Assembly: GCA_900095095.1 (NCBI GenBank) | Contig: FMBT01000367.1 | Location: 62,001-126,000, forward strand | Source: Fragilariopsis cylindrus CCMP1102 | Lineage: Eukaryota > Bacillariophyta > Bacillariophyceae > Bacillariales > Bacillariaceae | Reading direction: 5' to 3' | DNA length: 64,000 nucleotides | Shown here: piece by piece, positions 11,290 through 23,856 of the stretch | How the letters are laid out: each line of letters starts with the position of its first letter | Numbering within the stretch: the first letter of the stretch is position 1 | Notes under the pieces: generated by a model | What the model was told of the DNA's origin: nothing | What the model saw: the letters and a program-made list of their open reading frames with translations, nothing else | Databases searched by the model: none | Made by a program: the position numbers and the translations under genes

Positions 11290-12275
11290 AGGTTGGGTGC
11301 ACAAGCATCCACATAGTGTACCATAATATTGTGTGTGCCTCCCACAGCCTTTTCTGTTCCTGTGTTTAGGGAATGATATTCATTTTTCTGGTGTGGAAGG
11401 TACACAAACAACATGATTTTCTATTGAAATGAAAAACAAATTATCTCATTTGAAAGGGTTACAGAGGATAACACCACTTTTCTGTTCCTGTGTTTGCAGA
11501 ATGATGTCTATTTTTCTGTTGTGGAAGGTTCACAAACAACATGATTTTCTATTGAAACGAAAAACAAGATATCTCATTTGAATGGGTTACAGAGGATAAC
11601 ACCAGATAGGTTGGGTGCAAACACATCCATATAGTGTGCTAGAACATTGTGTTTGCCTCCTACCACTTTTCTGATCTTGTGTTTGCAGCATGAAATTCAT
11701 TTTGCTGTTGTTGAAGGTACATAAACAACATGATTTTCTATTGGAATGATCTGCAACATATCTCATTTGAAAGGATAAAAGAGGACAACACACAACAGGT
11801 CCGGTGCACCAGCATCCACATAGTGTACTATATATTGTGTTTGCCTCATACCACTTTTCTGTTCCTGTGTTTGCAGCATGAAATTCATTTTTCTGGTGTT
11901 GAAGGTACACAAACAACATGATTTTTGATAAGAATGAACAACAAAATATCTCATTTGAATGGGTTGAAGAGGATAACACCAGATAGGTTGGGTGCAAACA
12001 CATCCATATAGTGTGCTAGAACATTGTGTTTGCCTCCTACCACTTTTCTGGTCCTGTGTTTGCAGCATGAAATTCATTTTTCTGGTGTGGAAGGTACACA
12101 AACAACATGATTTTCTATTGAAATATGTCATTTGAAAGGACGGAAGAGTACAACACCTGATGGGTCGGGTGCATCAGCATCCACATAGTGTGCTAGAATA
12201 TTGTGTGTTTGCCTCCTACCACTTTTCTGATCCTGTGTTTGCAGCATGAAATTCATTTTGCTGTTGTGGAAGGCA
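11290..12275. repeat. Satellite array 2 of copy A (diverged unit type)
   Basis: About five units share GCATGAAATTCATTTTTCTG, CACAAACAACATGATTTTCT and GTTGGGTGCA..CA.CATCCA. They are clearly related to array 1 but form their own subfamily, with GCAGCATGAAATTCATTTT in place of TGAATAAATTACAATCCGC. Adjacent units are more alike than units of different arrays, as expected from local unequal exchange. Confidence 0.75.
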
Positions 12276-13033
12276 GACCATTTTTAGGGGTTATTTGATG
12301 TTTGCTGTGTGAGCCTACATTCCTTATTCTTGCCTTCAGAACAAAAACATTGCATTTCGGCCAACATGTCATATTTCCATGCCCAAAAGTACCATTCAGA
12401 AATAGGCTGCCACAACATCAAAAGAAGGGATTTAACCATGGTTTGAACACCCAGATACCTTCTATATATGTATATGGTCAAAATACACCTACAATACTTG
12501 GAACAGTTGCCATATTGGTGGTATGGTGGGATGGGGAACAATAGAGTAGACATAAAATAGCCCAGAATGCACACGTTGCAAAAATATTTGAGATGCTACA
12601 GTGCCCATACCAGGTATGCTGAGTACCAAATAAAATAGCTAGGCATCAACCTAATTCATAAAGGTTTTGGATCATAACATTGCTTTAGGTAATCATACAT
12701 ATATTGGGGATGTCACTGGTCAAAGTCTACTGCTATTAAAACATACAATTTCTCTAAATGCCAAGTGCGCGTGTGTAATCAAGGCTATAATGCACCATCA
12801 GTACAGACCTAATAACCTTGAAAGATTGTACGGAGCTCAACATTATACCTATGGGTACAAGGTACCACTATTGCTTGGGGCTATAGGGAGGTTAGGAAGG
12901 TGTCAGGGTGTGCTAAGCACCCAAAAGGGTCATTTAGGCCCCAAACAGGTTTCCCCCTTTAGCGCCCACATCAGCATGGTCCTGCCCATAGCTTGCCAAG
13001 TTTATATTCCCGTTGGTGTATATAGTCAGTCCC

Positions 13034-14671
13034 ATTACAGACGCGACTCCTCGATTCAATTGATTCTTTGCGCTTACAATAAGTAGGACCTAAGACAAAC
13101 AGTATAAGTAGATTAAGCGCCACTACTTCGATTTATTCAACTGCTACGACTCGGATGATCTTGCCGTGCTGTTAGCACAGTACTACTACCTCGGTTTACA
13201 CTATGGTTCTTCGTTCAATAGTAAAAGAAAACACAATATAAAATGACAGTACGTCACTACTCCGTCGTGTTCTTTTCGGAGAAAGAAAAATAAATGACAG
13301 GGCTACAAGTCGTATAAATGCCTGGTGCAAGACAAGGAAGAATGAACAATTGTTAAATAAAAATATTATTACTCCTATTAATACCTGCTGGGCTATGAAA
13401 AAGAAGATTCGACTTGTTCGACTTTCTACGTTCAATAAGTAAAAGAAACAGAGACAATATTTTAATTTTTCGCTGTGCTCTTTATCATTAAAAAAACATT
13501 TTTGAATATTATTAATTTTAATTTTTGAATATTATTATGCCTTACAAAGTCGATGCAAGCTTAATATTATTATTTATTTATTACTGCCATCGTTTAATAG
13601 TTTTCAAATCACACTTCAATGTTTATTTGCAAAAAGTTAATTAGGAAAAGCTGTCCACTATTATTTATTGAACACACAAACATCATTCGGTTAGTGTTGG
13701 CCCTAATTGAATAAAATAATGTAACTGCGAACCTTTCCAATTTTTTCTTTGTTCTATAGCCAAGTACAAAGGAGCATCTAATAATATGCCTTTTGCTTAT
13801 TAAACTTAATGTTCTTTGGCATGGATTGAATTACGGTTTTCATATTTAGTGTACTACAGGCCTATTATTAAATTTTGTTCTACTTAGTAGCATACATTTT
13901 TAAGTAGGCTACCGTATCATCAAATCATAATTCCAATCCCCCTCACTTTTTTCTTAATCCGTTGGCTGTTTTACACGAACGCTTGAAAGAATACCTACTG
14001 TTGTTTGTTCACCACCTGCGACCATATTCAATCTTGAAGCACAGAAAAAATGACGTACCCAAAACAAACACGGAAAAGAAAGCAAATCAAAAACAATCAT
14101 ACAGTACTAACCCGTCGTGCCAATAATATATGCATCAGATTCATTCAGAAGATCGCACATTATTACATTCAATTCCGCTGATACTCCTCCCTTCCAGCAA
14201 ACCAAATCAAACAACCAATCATACAAACAAACAAAACAAAACAAACAAACACGCTTTTTTGTTGAACTGAAAGGAAAAAAATCGAGTTGAATCAATTTTT
14301 TCCCCCTTCACTCTGTCTGAGCTCTTCTTCTTCTTTTCAAGCTAGATCGCTTCGAAGAAGCTCTTTTCAAGTCTCACCCTCTTCTTCTTTGACAAGACTG
14401 CCCCTCAAGGAATCACATCACATAACAATCGTCGTCTCTCAATAAGTCTCGTCTCGTCTCTATCTCTCAAGCTAGTCCGTCTCAATAAAATCGCTTACTC
14501 TCACTTCTCACAGCAAGCCTCTCCACGAAGTCCGCTTCTCATCACGACGCTTTTTCTCAAACCCTTCTTCTCACGAAGAGCTCTCTTCTTCAAGGCCGTC
14601 TATTCTTCAGACAATACTCAATATATACAATAATAAGTCAAGATCAAGATCATTATTCACACTATAATAAC
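13034..14671. other. Intergenic; 5' flank of the HSF-like gene
   Basis: No gene seen. The last 350 bases before the HSF start (14310-14640) are strikingly rich in CTCTTCTT/CTCAAGCT-type pyrimidine repeats with AAGCTC and GAAG counterparts. This is probably 5' UTR and promoter, but no element can be named. Confidence 0.5.
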
Positions 14672-15243
14672 ATGCCGGCTTCATTACGTTCACTAAAAGC
14701 AGCACCATCAGCAACACATATAAATTATTTTCCATCAAGACTCCATGATATGTTAGATGATGCTGAAAAAAAAGGACATTCCCATATTATATCATGGAAT
14801 ACAGATGGAAAATCATTTGTAATTAAACAATGCCATAATAATGATAGTGGTAGTGTTCTGTTACCAATACTGAAAATGTATTTTAGACAAACGAAGTACC
14901 GGAGTTTCTTACGACAACTGCAGGGGTATAGTTTTTTTCGTGAAACTCGTGGTGAATATAAAGGGAAATGCTCACATTCATTATTTGTACGTGGTCGACG
15001 TTCATTATGTTTAGAAATGAAACGCAAAGGTGCTGTTAGTACTACTACTCGTACTCGCAATAAAGGTGCTAGTACTAGTACTACTACTACTACTGATGCT
15101 AGTGATAATAGTACGAATGCTGCAACACCACTAACAACAAGCAGTAACAAAAGAAGCACTACCAATATTACAGAAGTAGAACAACTATACGCATCAGCTG
15201 TATCAGCTTCGATTACAAACACTACCTACTCGACTACAACAGG

Positions 15244-15274
<31 letters not shown>

Positions 15275-17059
15275 AATAGTGAACAGCACCATATATCAAT
15301 ATTGAATATTCCTGATTCTATGGTCTCTGCTGATAGATCTGGTACTACTACTACTACTACTATTACTTCTTGTAATGATGTTACTGCTTCTTGTAATGGT
15401 ACTGTGTTTCCATCAATGGATAATATTAGTGAACACAATAATATTGTGAGGGGTACGGATAATAATAATGTCTTTGGTGATAATATGCACAACCACGCTA
15501 CTGATGTAAATAGCAATAACGCAATATTTCTTACGGCTGGTGTATCACTGGCAGATAATATTGCACAATTGCAATCGAATTTCAATGATGCGACACAATA
15601 CTACGTACAACAACAACAACCATCATCACTACTCTCGTCCCAGCATCACAATAACCAAAATAATGGTGGTGGAGGTAGTGTAATGGATGCATTACGTATT
15701 GAAATTGGTTGTACCGTATCATCATCTTCGGGTAACAGTAACAGTAACCCGAATAACAAAAACAATAACAATAACAATACCAGAGGAATCAACAATAACG
15801 GCGGCATCAAACGGAATTCGTTCCAAGCATTATCACACTACAATAATGTTGGCGGTGCTGTATCAGCACCGTGTCTTGCAATAAAGCGTCAACGATTTTT
15901 GTCGCGTAGAGCATCATCATCATCATCATTATCAATAATTCCGCAAGGAGTTTTTAAATTCCATAAAAGTGATACTACTACTACTAATACCGGTAATCAA
16001 AATCAAGCAGAAGCAATCTTTTCTGAAGATCAACAATTAGAACAATTAGAACAATTATGTTTCTTACAAAAAGATGGTAACAATTATAATAATAATAATA
16101 ATAATAATCCAAATATTTATCAATCGAACTCAAATACTAGAATAGGTTCATTAGATTTGAATGCATTATTAACAACCACAACAACAACAACAACAAATAC
16201 ACGTACTACCTGTGATCCTAACAACAACATCAACAACACTGATATGATATTTACTTTATTACCATCCGTACTTGAACCGAAACCAATTGGACCATGTACA
16301 ACATTATCTTCTTCATTATTCTTCAAGAGTGATAACAATAATCCCTTTATGACGAATAATAAGAGGAATATAGTCCATAATAATATTGTTCCAACACAAA
16401 AACAAATGCAAATTCCATCATCGGTAGTAGTGTTAGCAGCAGCAGCAGCAGCAGTAGTACAACCCCCATCAGTAGTAAGCGAAGAAGAAGAAGAAGAAGA
16501 AGTATCTGATGATATTGATATTGATATTGCATTAGCCTATAATACTGCTGAGGATTTTCAAGACGACGACCTTATTAGTGAAGACATTATTAATGATAAT
16601 AATGATAATGATAATGATGAAGATGATTGGACAAAAAGTGTACTTTTTGGTAAAATTCCTACTATTCAAAATAATATTACTACTACTACTAGTAGTAGTA
16701 GTAATAATCAAGTTCAAGTTCAAATTCACCAACAACAACAACAAGTACAGCAGCATCAGCCACCAATGGGTATGATGATGCGAACAGTTCTACAGCAACA
16801 AGTTTATCAACAGCAGGCTCAGCAGCAAGTTCAGCATAATCAACAACTCTTTGAACAACAACAACAGCAACAACAGCAACAACAGCAACAACAACAACCA
16901 CAACAGCAACCACAACAACAACAACACCAGCAGCAAATGCAGCAGCAGCAACAAATGCAAATGCAACAGAATCATCAACATCAACAACAATTACTATGTC
17001 AGCAAGAACTGCAGCGTCGTGCTCATAATAGTATGAATGCCCATCATCACAGTAGATGA
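14672..17059 (+). CDS. Heat-shock-factor-type (HSF) DNA-binding transcription factor
   Basis: A 795-residue, intronless protein. Residues about 18-118 form an HSF-type winged-helix DNA-binding domain: FPSRLHDMLDDAE at the start, then ISWNTDGKSFVIK, then the recognition region YFRQTKYRSFLRQLQGYSFF and a wing ending near LFVRGRR. HSF-type factors are greatly expanded in diatoms. This one diverges from classical HSF1, and no clear heptad trimerisation domain is visible. The rest is low complexity: Asn-, Thr- and Ser-rich, an acidic patch (EEEEEEEVSDDIDIDIA, about 610-625) and a long Gln-rich tail (about 675-790) that could act as an activation region. The target is nuclear DNA. The start codon is the first ATG after a pyrimidine-rich leader and lies just before the domain. 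Homopolymer-coding triplets (CAA/CAG, AAT/AAC, ACT) make the tail prone to length change. Confidence 0.9.
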
Positions 17060-19014
17060 ACAATATATGAATTCTTCGAATTGTATGTATGAATCATTAT
17101 CATTATTCATCGTCGTCATCTTAGATATAAGATCAATCATTGACGATGGTAAAGATAGTTAATGAGGGGAGACGATGAATGTCGTCCTGCAGCAAACAAA
17201 CAAACAGATAAACAAACAAACAAACAATATTGACGTATAAATTATAAGACAGAGATTAAAATAAAGACATTAATTTTTGAAATTTCTTTTATTGTACACA
17301 ATCCAATCCAATCCAATCCAATCCAATCCAATCCAATCCAATATGCTTGGTGTACCTTCAATAATTGTTGATCATGCCGTCGTAGTAATAAAACATCACC
17401 TAGCTCCCTGATGTTAGTTAGATCAAAGAAATCACTTGCTTTATTTTACACACAATCTTGACGACGTTATTATTATACGGTCAGTTCTTATTCTCTTTCT
17501 CTCGCTCCGTCAGGTGATCTATATATATTAGCTCCGTAAGTGATCTATATATATATATTAGTACTGCTACTGCTACTGCTATATAATACAGCCTTTATTT
17601 GTTCTCTTCCAGCATTTGGATTGAATTGAATGTTCGATGATCGTTGCGTCATCGCAACGAACAATCCACTATCCGCTATCCGCTATATCCGCCGCCACAT
17701 TCCTCTCACACGCTACATGCCATGTCATGTCATGTAAACGGCACGGCACGGCACGGCTATATGGTATGTTCTTATCATGGTGTAGTGTCAAAAATATAAA
17801 AATAAGTAGTGATGGATCGACGAAAGTAGGCGAAGTTCAAATAATAGTTTACCACTTTTTTCTTGATTTTATTTTTATTCAACTCTACTACTCTGTGAGA
17901 CGTCGACTCGCGAAAATTCTTTGGCGAGAGATGGCTAGCGGTATTAATTACAGTAGATACTGTAGAAACAAGAACTAATAGATTAATACAGTAGTACAGT
18001 AGTCTCGTAGGTACGAATCATATTAATTAGATTATGCTTATCATACAATCGTTAATTACCCAGCAGGGCTACAAAAGGTACTATACTACGAAAGGTACAA
18101 TACAATAGCTACAGTACCTTCAAAGATACTACGTACGTACTGTACATTGTAATACTTGCATTGCTGATCTGTGCATTGTTAGATTAACAAGTGTCGTAAA
18201 GTGTGTTCGAATAACTTACAGTACTTGACTTGCTGGTCATCCGTCACGTCCTCTGTGCATTTTTTTTAAATAAGAAAGTGTGATATGTAACTATACTGTA
18301 CTATACTGTACTATATTTTGTGTGTGTGTGTGTGTGACATAAGTTTTCAAATACGCTTCTCATCGCGCTCGTCCCATAAATCTCTTACTTTGTTTAAATA
18401 CGTAGCAGTATTGCATCATTGATTATTTTTATATAGTATAAAATTTTTATACTAAATATCGCTCGTACTGTACTTTACTTTGCTTTCCGAAAACACAGGA
18501 ATAGCCTCTTTTTTGTTTCTTGTTGCTTCATTCATTTTAACTGTAACTTCTTCCAGAACATACATGATTATTTATTTATGTATATAGATGTTTTAAAAAT
18601 TAAGGCCTATTATAAGGCATTCTCGATTGAAACATTTATTATTATTTCATACACACTTACTTGACTTTAGGCCTTATCTCATGTTTCTTGCATAGCCGAT
18701 ACAAGAAACAACAGAGATGATGAATACTGAATACGGTAAGTTAGGTCCCTATTTATTATCATTTACAGTATGCAGTTTACAGTATCAGTAGTTGAAAGTG
18801 CCGATATATAATATATTATATATATTATTATTATAATATACTAAGTTCCGTAAGATATTACAGCATTGAAGTAGCCGCCGATACTCCTGTACTGTACTGT
18901 ACTGTAGTACAATTTTTTTAATATCTTCGTCTCCGTTTTTTTTTTCTCCTTCTGTTTCAAATAAGGCATTCATCGGCTTTTTTTTTCTTCATTTAATTCA
19001 AATCAAATCATTGT

Positions 19015-19048
<34 letters not shown>

Positions 19049-19169
19049 AAGTTACGTTGCATAGTACACGTACTGTAATCGTATATATTTTCCTTTGTCG
19101 TCTTTCACACATAACTTTTGTTTCGGATTTCTATGACAAACATACACATAAAAGCAAATACAAACAATC
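17060..19169. other. Intergenic, microsatellites, no gene supported
   Basis: Contains a (CCAAT)n pentamer array at about 17299-17342, (TA)n runs near 17521-17560, TACTGTA-type repeats (18290-18312, 18890-18908) and (CA)n at about 19016-19042. A 113-codon plus-strand frame at 17637-17978 has no recognisable domain and odd composition. I do not accept it as a gene. Confidence 0.5.
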
Positions 19170-21494
19170 ATGAACACTACTACGAATCCTAAAAGTACTA
19201 CTGTCATCAAGAAACGTCGTATAAGTATAAGTACTCACAATAAAAAGACGAAGAAAGCAATTAAGAAAAGTAGTAATCGTAATAATAAACAACAGCAACT
19301 TAATCTCAATGATGTTATTCTTGATTGCTTTAATCGTAGTTTTTATGAAAACAACAACGACGTTCATGTTCATCAAGCCTCCCATCATCATAATGAGAAT
19401 GCTCATTATTCTACTCCAGCCAAGCAAATACCTCCTCTTCGTCCTCAACTACAACAACGAGATAATAGTAATTGCATGATGCCATCATTGTCATTATTTT
19501 CGGTTCCTGTTAATACTACTACTGCAGTCGCACCGGTAGCAGCAGCAGTCACCCCTATCATTACTAAAAAGAAGTTGAAATACGAAGAAGACGAAGACAC
19601 TACTACTATTACTACTACTACTATTACTACTCCTACGAATGAAAACGAGATTGATCCTGATGAGAATCAAGTTTCATTCTTAACGACTACTACTAATCAA
19701 CTATCATCATCGTCGTCATCGTCATCGTCATCGATGTCGTCGTCGTCAATAATCGTAGCAACTCGTCCTGTCATCAAGAAGATAAACAAGAACTCTGCTA
19801 TTGCTACTACGTATACTGCTACTACTGCTACTGCTACTGCTACTGCTACTGCTACTACTACTACTACTACTAATTCGTTTCAGGCTGCTCCTGCGATGTC
19901 TTCATCACCACCACCACCACCACCACCACGACGACGATCCATTGCTGTCGTGACACCACCGATCACTATCAGGAAAAAAACAACAAACTTAGTCACAACA
20001 CAGATGAGGAATGTTGATCAAGTCTTGAAGATTCTTGAAATTGAATCGTCGAAAGCAGCTGAAGCAGCTATAAATGAATCATCCGCAGGTTATTCTGATG
20101 ATACAGATTCATCATCACCCTTATCATCATCATCACTTCGAGCACTACCGCCTAATCTCAATACACGTGATGATGATCAACATGATTATTATTCTCCTAC
20201 TACTACATCCATAGTCATGAACAATAACACCAGCACTTATTTTTCGGAAGAAGATCATCATCATGATGATTATGCTAATAATGCGGCAACAACAGCTGCA
20301 CTTTCATTAGTGGATTATCCGGCGGTAGTTGCGGCCGTGATTCAAAATGCTCATAACGATTATAATAAGAATTACGTTGGTAATAATAATAGCTGTTATT
20401 ATTACAATGAAGTATCATCCTCCTCATCATCATCGTCGTCATGCGCCAGCACTACTACTGTGATGACCACTAATACCAAAACGGACAAGGACAAGGACAA
20501 GAATGATGATGTCAACGATAACGATAATGATAACGCGTTATACGAACCAATACCTTATCATCATCATCATCACGGAGAGGAGGAGGAGGTGGATATGATA
20601 GCTTATTATTTGAATGATAATAATAATGAACTACAACAAAAATATTTTCCTACTACTACTACTACTACTACGTTAGTAGCAGTAAGCAAGAAAAAGATGA
20701 AGAATAAAGTCATCAAAATCAGCAGCAAGAAAATGAAGATTCTCAAGAAGAAGAAGAAAAGTACAATGACAGCTGCTACCGCTGCTGCTGCTGTGGCTAG
20801 GATTGCTACTAGTACTACAGGAAAAGGTAAAGGTAGTAGTAATACAACTAAAACTACTAAAACTGAGGATGATTATCATTGGACAATGAATTTTTTGTCA
20901 CTCAAAAGATTTTATAATACATATGGTCATACGAATTTATTACATAGTAATAATTCATCAGAAGGTACTACAGAAGACGAAAATCAAAACAACAACAAAT
21001 TACTAATGCATTGGGTGAAACATCAACGTTCTAATTACTACAACATGAATAATAATAAATCTAAATCGTTATTATGTCAAAATAAAATTGATTTATTAAA
21101 TAAATTAAATTTTATCTGGTATAAAAATAATTGTTCCTGGTATAATCAATATTCACAATTAAGAAGATTTACAAAATTATATGGACATTGTACTATACCA
21201 ATAACAACAACAACAACATTAACAACACTACATGATTGTAGTAGTTTAACAAAAACAAAAACAACACCAAATCCATTTCGAAATTTAGCATTATGGAAAA
21301 GACGTCAACAATATTTATATTATAATAATCAAAAACAACAACAACAAAGTAATAGTCAACAAGTAAGTCAACGAGTTGGTCAACAAGGACAATCATCATC
21401 GACCACTACTTCTACGTCAACAACAACAACAACATTGACATTAGATCGTATTATTGCATTGGAAAAAATTCCAGGTTGGACATGGAGATATTAA
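19170..21494 (+). CDS. Helicase-associated (HA) domain protein with disordered N-terminus
   Basis: A 774-residue, intronless protein. Residues 1-560 are low complexity, with basic stretches near the start (KKRRISISTHNKKTKKAIKK) that could serve as nuclear localisation signals, then Ser, Thr, Ala and Pro runs and a Lys-rich block near 500-525. The C-terminus (about 566-774) holds two helicase-associated domains (PF03457-like). The first has W...F..LKRFYNTYGHTNLL, LMHWVKHQR, then IDLLNKLNFIW. The second has W..QYSQLRRFTKLYGHCTIP, LALWKRRQQ, then RIIALEKIPGWTW. HA domains are abundant in diatoms, usually without any helicase core as here, and are thought to bind nucleic acid. No catalytic domain is seen. 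The second domain carries a Gln/Ser/Thr insertion before its last helix. The ATG was chosen because the basic N-terminus follows directly. Confidence 0.85.
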   Translation: MNTTTNPKSTTVIKKRRISISTHNKKTKKAIKKSSNRNNKQQQLNLNDVILDCFNRSFYENNNDVHVHQASHHHNENAHYSTPAKQIPPLRPQLQQRDNSNCMMPSLSLFSVPVNTTTAVAPVAAAVTPIITKKKLKYEEDEDTTTITTTTITTPTNENEIDPDENQVSFLTTTTNQLSSSSSSSSSSMSSSSIIVATRPVIKKINKNSAIATTYTATTATATATATATTTTTTNSFQAAPAMSSSPPPPPPPRRRSIAVVTPPITIRKKTTNLVTTQMRNVDQVLKILEIESSKAAEAAINESSAGYSDDTDSSSPLSSSSLRALPPNLNTRDDDQHDYYSPTTTSIVMNNNTSTYFSEEDHHHDDYANNAATTAALSLVDYPAVVAAVIQNAHNDYNKNYVGNNNSCYYYNEVSSSSSSSSSCASTTTVMTTNTKTDKDKDKNDDVNDNDNDNALYEPIPYHHHHHGEEEEVDMIAYYLNDNNNELQQKYFPTTTTTTTLVAVSKKKMKNKVIKISSKKMKILKKKKKSTMTAATAAAAVARIATSTTGKGKGSSNTTKTTKTEDDYHWTMNFLSLKRFYNTYGHTNLLHSNNSSEGTTEDENQNNNKLLMHWVKHQRSNYYNMNNNKSKSLLCQNKIDLLNKLNFIWYKNNCSWYNQYSQLRRFTKLYGHCTIPITTTTTLTTLHDCSSLTKTKTTPNPFRNLALWKRRQQYLYYNNQKQQQQSNSQQVSQRVGQQGQSSSTTTSTSTTTTTLTLDRIIALEKIPGWTWRY

Positions 21495-22041
21495 GTAACT
21501 TAGTTAGACTATATAAATTGAATTGAGTTGAATTAAATTGAATAGTTTGATTAGGAATCGGATTATAGGAAGGGAGAGGGGCATTTACGGGAGTACAGAA
21601 ATACTACTAGCGAAAAAGTGAAAGGAGTAAAAATTATAAGTAAGAAACGAAAAAAAGTACAAAAAAAAAGATAGAACAGAACAGAACAGAAACAAAACTG
21701 AATACATAAATAATATAATGCATAGGAAAGGGAAAGAGGAATCAGATTGAATCGAATCAAATGGAAAAGAAAAGGGAAATCGAATCAAATCGAATTGAAA
21801 AGAAAAGAAACAGCGAAATCAAAGCGAAATCAAAGCGAAATCAAAGCGGAATCGAATCGAATCGAATCACTATATGATACTGTGTCAGACAAAACACACA
21901 CACGCACAAACAAACGAGTAAGTAATACAGTAGAGAAAGGGATACCAACATGCATAAATAAAAAAGATACATCAAAACTAATAATACCGAAAGTTTAAAT
22001 CAAGTTAAGTATTGTTTCATCAACATTATTCTATTCTAAAT
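21495..22041. other. Intergenic, low-complexity A/G-rich
   Basis: Consists largely of imperfect repeats such as AATTGAATTGA, GAATCGAATC and three copies of GCGAAATCAAA near 21809-21850. No gene seen. Confidence 0.55.
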
Positions 22042-22362
22042 TTAAAAATTTGTATTCATCAGAAACTGTATGTAGTGATTTTTAATCGAATCAACCATAT
22101 CGTTGCTTATTTTAATTAAATGACCAAGCAATAAATCTTCTACTCTTTCACGGTCGGTTATTTCATTCAAGAATAAGATAGTTGAAGAAGAAGAAGCACC
22201 ACTTGCCCCGTCATACGTCACCATATCTAACAGAGAAAGAGGTAAGAACTGGGAATTGATCATTAAAGCTGACGGCAATAAAGAACTGTTGGGTTGAGCA
22301 GTTGCGGTGTTGAGAATCCGGCTTTTGGAATAAATCCAGAAATCTTGGTCTCTTCTAATCAA
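22042..22362 (-). CDS. Hypothetical protein (106 codons), weak support
   Basis: An open frame whose composition looks more protein-like than the surrounding microsatellite frames, with a Leu-rich helical end (ITDRERVEDLLLGHLIKI). No signal peptide, domain or homologous neighbour was recognised. It lies between the HA-domain gene and the broken TRAF-type gene. It may be a degenerate gene piece or chance. Confidence 0.25.
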   Translation of the reverse strand: MIRRDQDFWIYSKSRILNTATAQPNSSLLPSALMINSQFLPLSLLDMVTYDGASGASSSSTILFLNEITDRERVEDLLLGHLIKISNDMVDSIKNHYIQFLMNTNF

Positions 22363-22691
22363 TCTCGTTTATTTATTCATAAAGCTCGTCACAATCCTCG
22401 TTCTATCCATATACAGCATAGCTCACCATCGCATCATCCTGTCCAACTTCCTAAGAGCTTATAGAAAAATCATGGCACGTTTGATCCTCTATTCCTTCAC
22501 AGCACTTTCGACAAGTTGCTTCTTTGCAGAAGACATTTTGGAGGTCGTAGGGCAGGGGCAGACCTGGCGTAGACGCACCGAAAAAGTCTATCGTAAGCGA
22601 CTTTGTCTGCTTATATGTCAATCGAATCACGGGAGCTCAAATGTTCAGGAACTGCGAATTTGCCAGACAATTCCTATTGATACAAATATAA

Positions 22692-23856
22692 AGGGAATCC
22701 ATCATACCCAAGGATTGCGCTGTACTATCTAGTAGTGAAGAGTCTCCCGATCAAAATAAATGTCCGATTTGTAGTTGTGAGTCTCTTGGATTCGAACAAA
22801 CTTTTGCCCTGAATGGGGTTGTGCAGAATATGAAAATGTGCTGCATGAATAATAGCGATCCACGACATCTCAGACAGGAAAACGATACGGAAGATGACGA
22901 TCGTAATTTACAACGTGTTGGTGATAACAGTTCAATGTGCTACTGTTCTTGGACTGGTAAATTTTCGGAATGGTGTGATCATGATAAGAACTCCTGCCAG
23001 CTTCGTGAATTCTCGTGTTCTTTTGGTGGATGCGATTTCACAGGACGTAGGAAGGACATAAAAATGCACAATTCGTCAAGTATAGTGGATCATATGCAAC
23101 TTTTGTTTGGACAAAGGATGTTGGGTGTCGAAAGAAATATCCTCCAGATCCAATCTGATCGTGATAGGGAAAAAGATAAATCCGAGAATGATATAAAAAT
23201 CCTCAAGGCCGAGTTCAAAAACTATCAAACTAAGGCGAATAAAGTTATCAAAGATTTGAAGAAGACGATCGAAAATACGCGAGAGGAACAAGAGAAAGCA
23301 ATTAATGGCTTTACTAGTAAAATGGATTCCAATAATATTTCAATCAAGGTGGAAAAGATTGAAAAGGTTTTGAAACATAGGACTCGAAATCTTGTTGTGG
23401 AACTCAAATCAGAGCTCGAACTAGCAACGGAGTTTATTATTGATGCAAAGTCCGAGGACCTCAAGATTGATGTAGACGAGGCGGCCAAAACGATTGAAGA
23501 AAAACTGGGAAGGGGTTTGAATGACCGTTTCGTGAATATTGCTAGTAGTATCTATAGTGATATACGTAGGGATATTAAGAATCACCGAAGAAAAAGCAAG
23601 GATGTTAATTGACGAAAAAATAGAGAGTAAATTTCTAAAAAGTATGAAATTGATCAAACATATCGAAGCAAAAATAGATGCAGACAAGTCCAAGATAAAG
23701 GCCGAGATGATCAATGTAAAGGAAGACCTTGTAGAAAAGATAATACAAATCGGAAGTTTGTTCGTTTTACGACAAAAAGAGGAGGAGGAAAAGAGGAAAC
23801 GCGAATGGGAACCACGCCATGATAACGATGAACCAAACCAGAAGAAAAGGAAGTGA
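22692..23856 (+). pseudogene. TRAF-type zinc-finger / coiled-coil protein gene, frame-broken
   Basis: The main open frame runs 22692-23612 without a stop. Its first Met is at 22821, yet CPICSC and flanking residues typical of a RING-like N-terminus are encoded upstream of that Met, and this frame is closed by a TAA at 22689-22691. The protein holds a TRAF-type zinc-finger pair (MCYCSWTGKFSEWCDHDKN.C with FSCSFGGCDFTGRRKDIKMH) followed by a long Lys/Glu-rich coiled coil. The coiled coil ends abruptly at 23612, while another frame (23539-23856) continues with coherent coiled coil (ITEEKARMLIDEKIESKFLK to a basic NQKKRK end). The frame therefore changes by one base near 23585. Either the gene decayed recently or the assembly has an indel. 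TRAF-type finger proteins of this design are common in diatoms and are thought to be ubiquitin-pathway adaptors. Confidence 0.65.

Larger units (their letters stand above)
9871..13033 (-). repeat. Satellite-bearing large repeat, copy A (composite, rearranged)
   Basis: Reverse-orientation relative of the copies at 53346-55580 and 57737-60119. The conserved right end lies at 9871-10200 and includes the GC-rich motif CGCGCCGGGGGA (9927-9938). The left-end unique region lies at about 12300-13033 and is cut off before the terminal hairpin seen in the other copies. Two satellite arrays are present (about 10240-10970 and 11290-12275). A roughly 100-bp piece of the unique region occurs twice, at about 11200-11285 and 12311-12411, flanking the second array. 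The copy therefore looks like two overlapping or tandemly duplicated partial elements. Short open frames throughout are readings of the satellite and not genes. No protein domain was recognised. Confidence 0.8.

Noticed and set aside
10244-12574. Several 60-138 codon frames on both strands
   Set aside because: They are readings of the satellite units and unique region of repeat copy A. The same words recur in copies B and C with stops at other places.
12667-13086. 139-codon plus-strand frame
   Set aside because: It lies inside repeat copy A, and the same sequence in copies B and C is not open.
16689-17063. Antisense Val/Ala-rich frame opposite the HSF Gln tail
   Set aside because: A mirror of the CAA/CAG run with no independent protein feature.
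17637-17978. 113-codon plus-strand frame
   Set aside because: No recognisable domain and erratic composition. Flanks are repeats.
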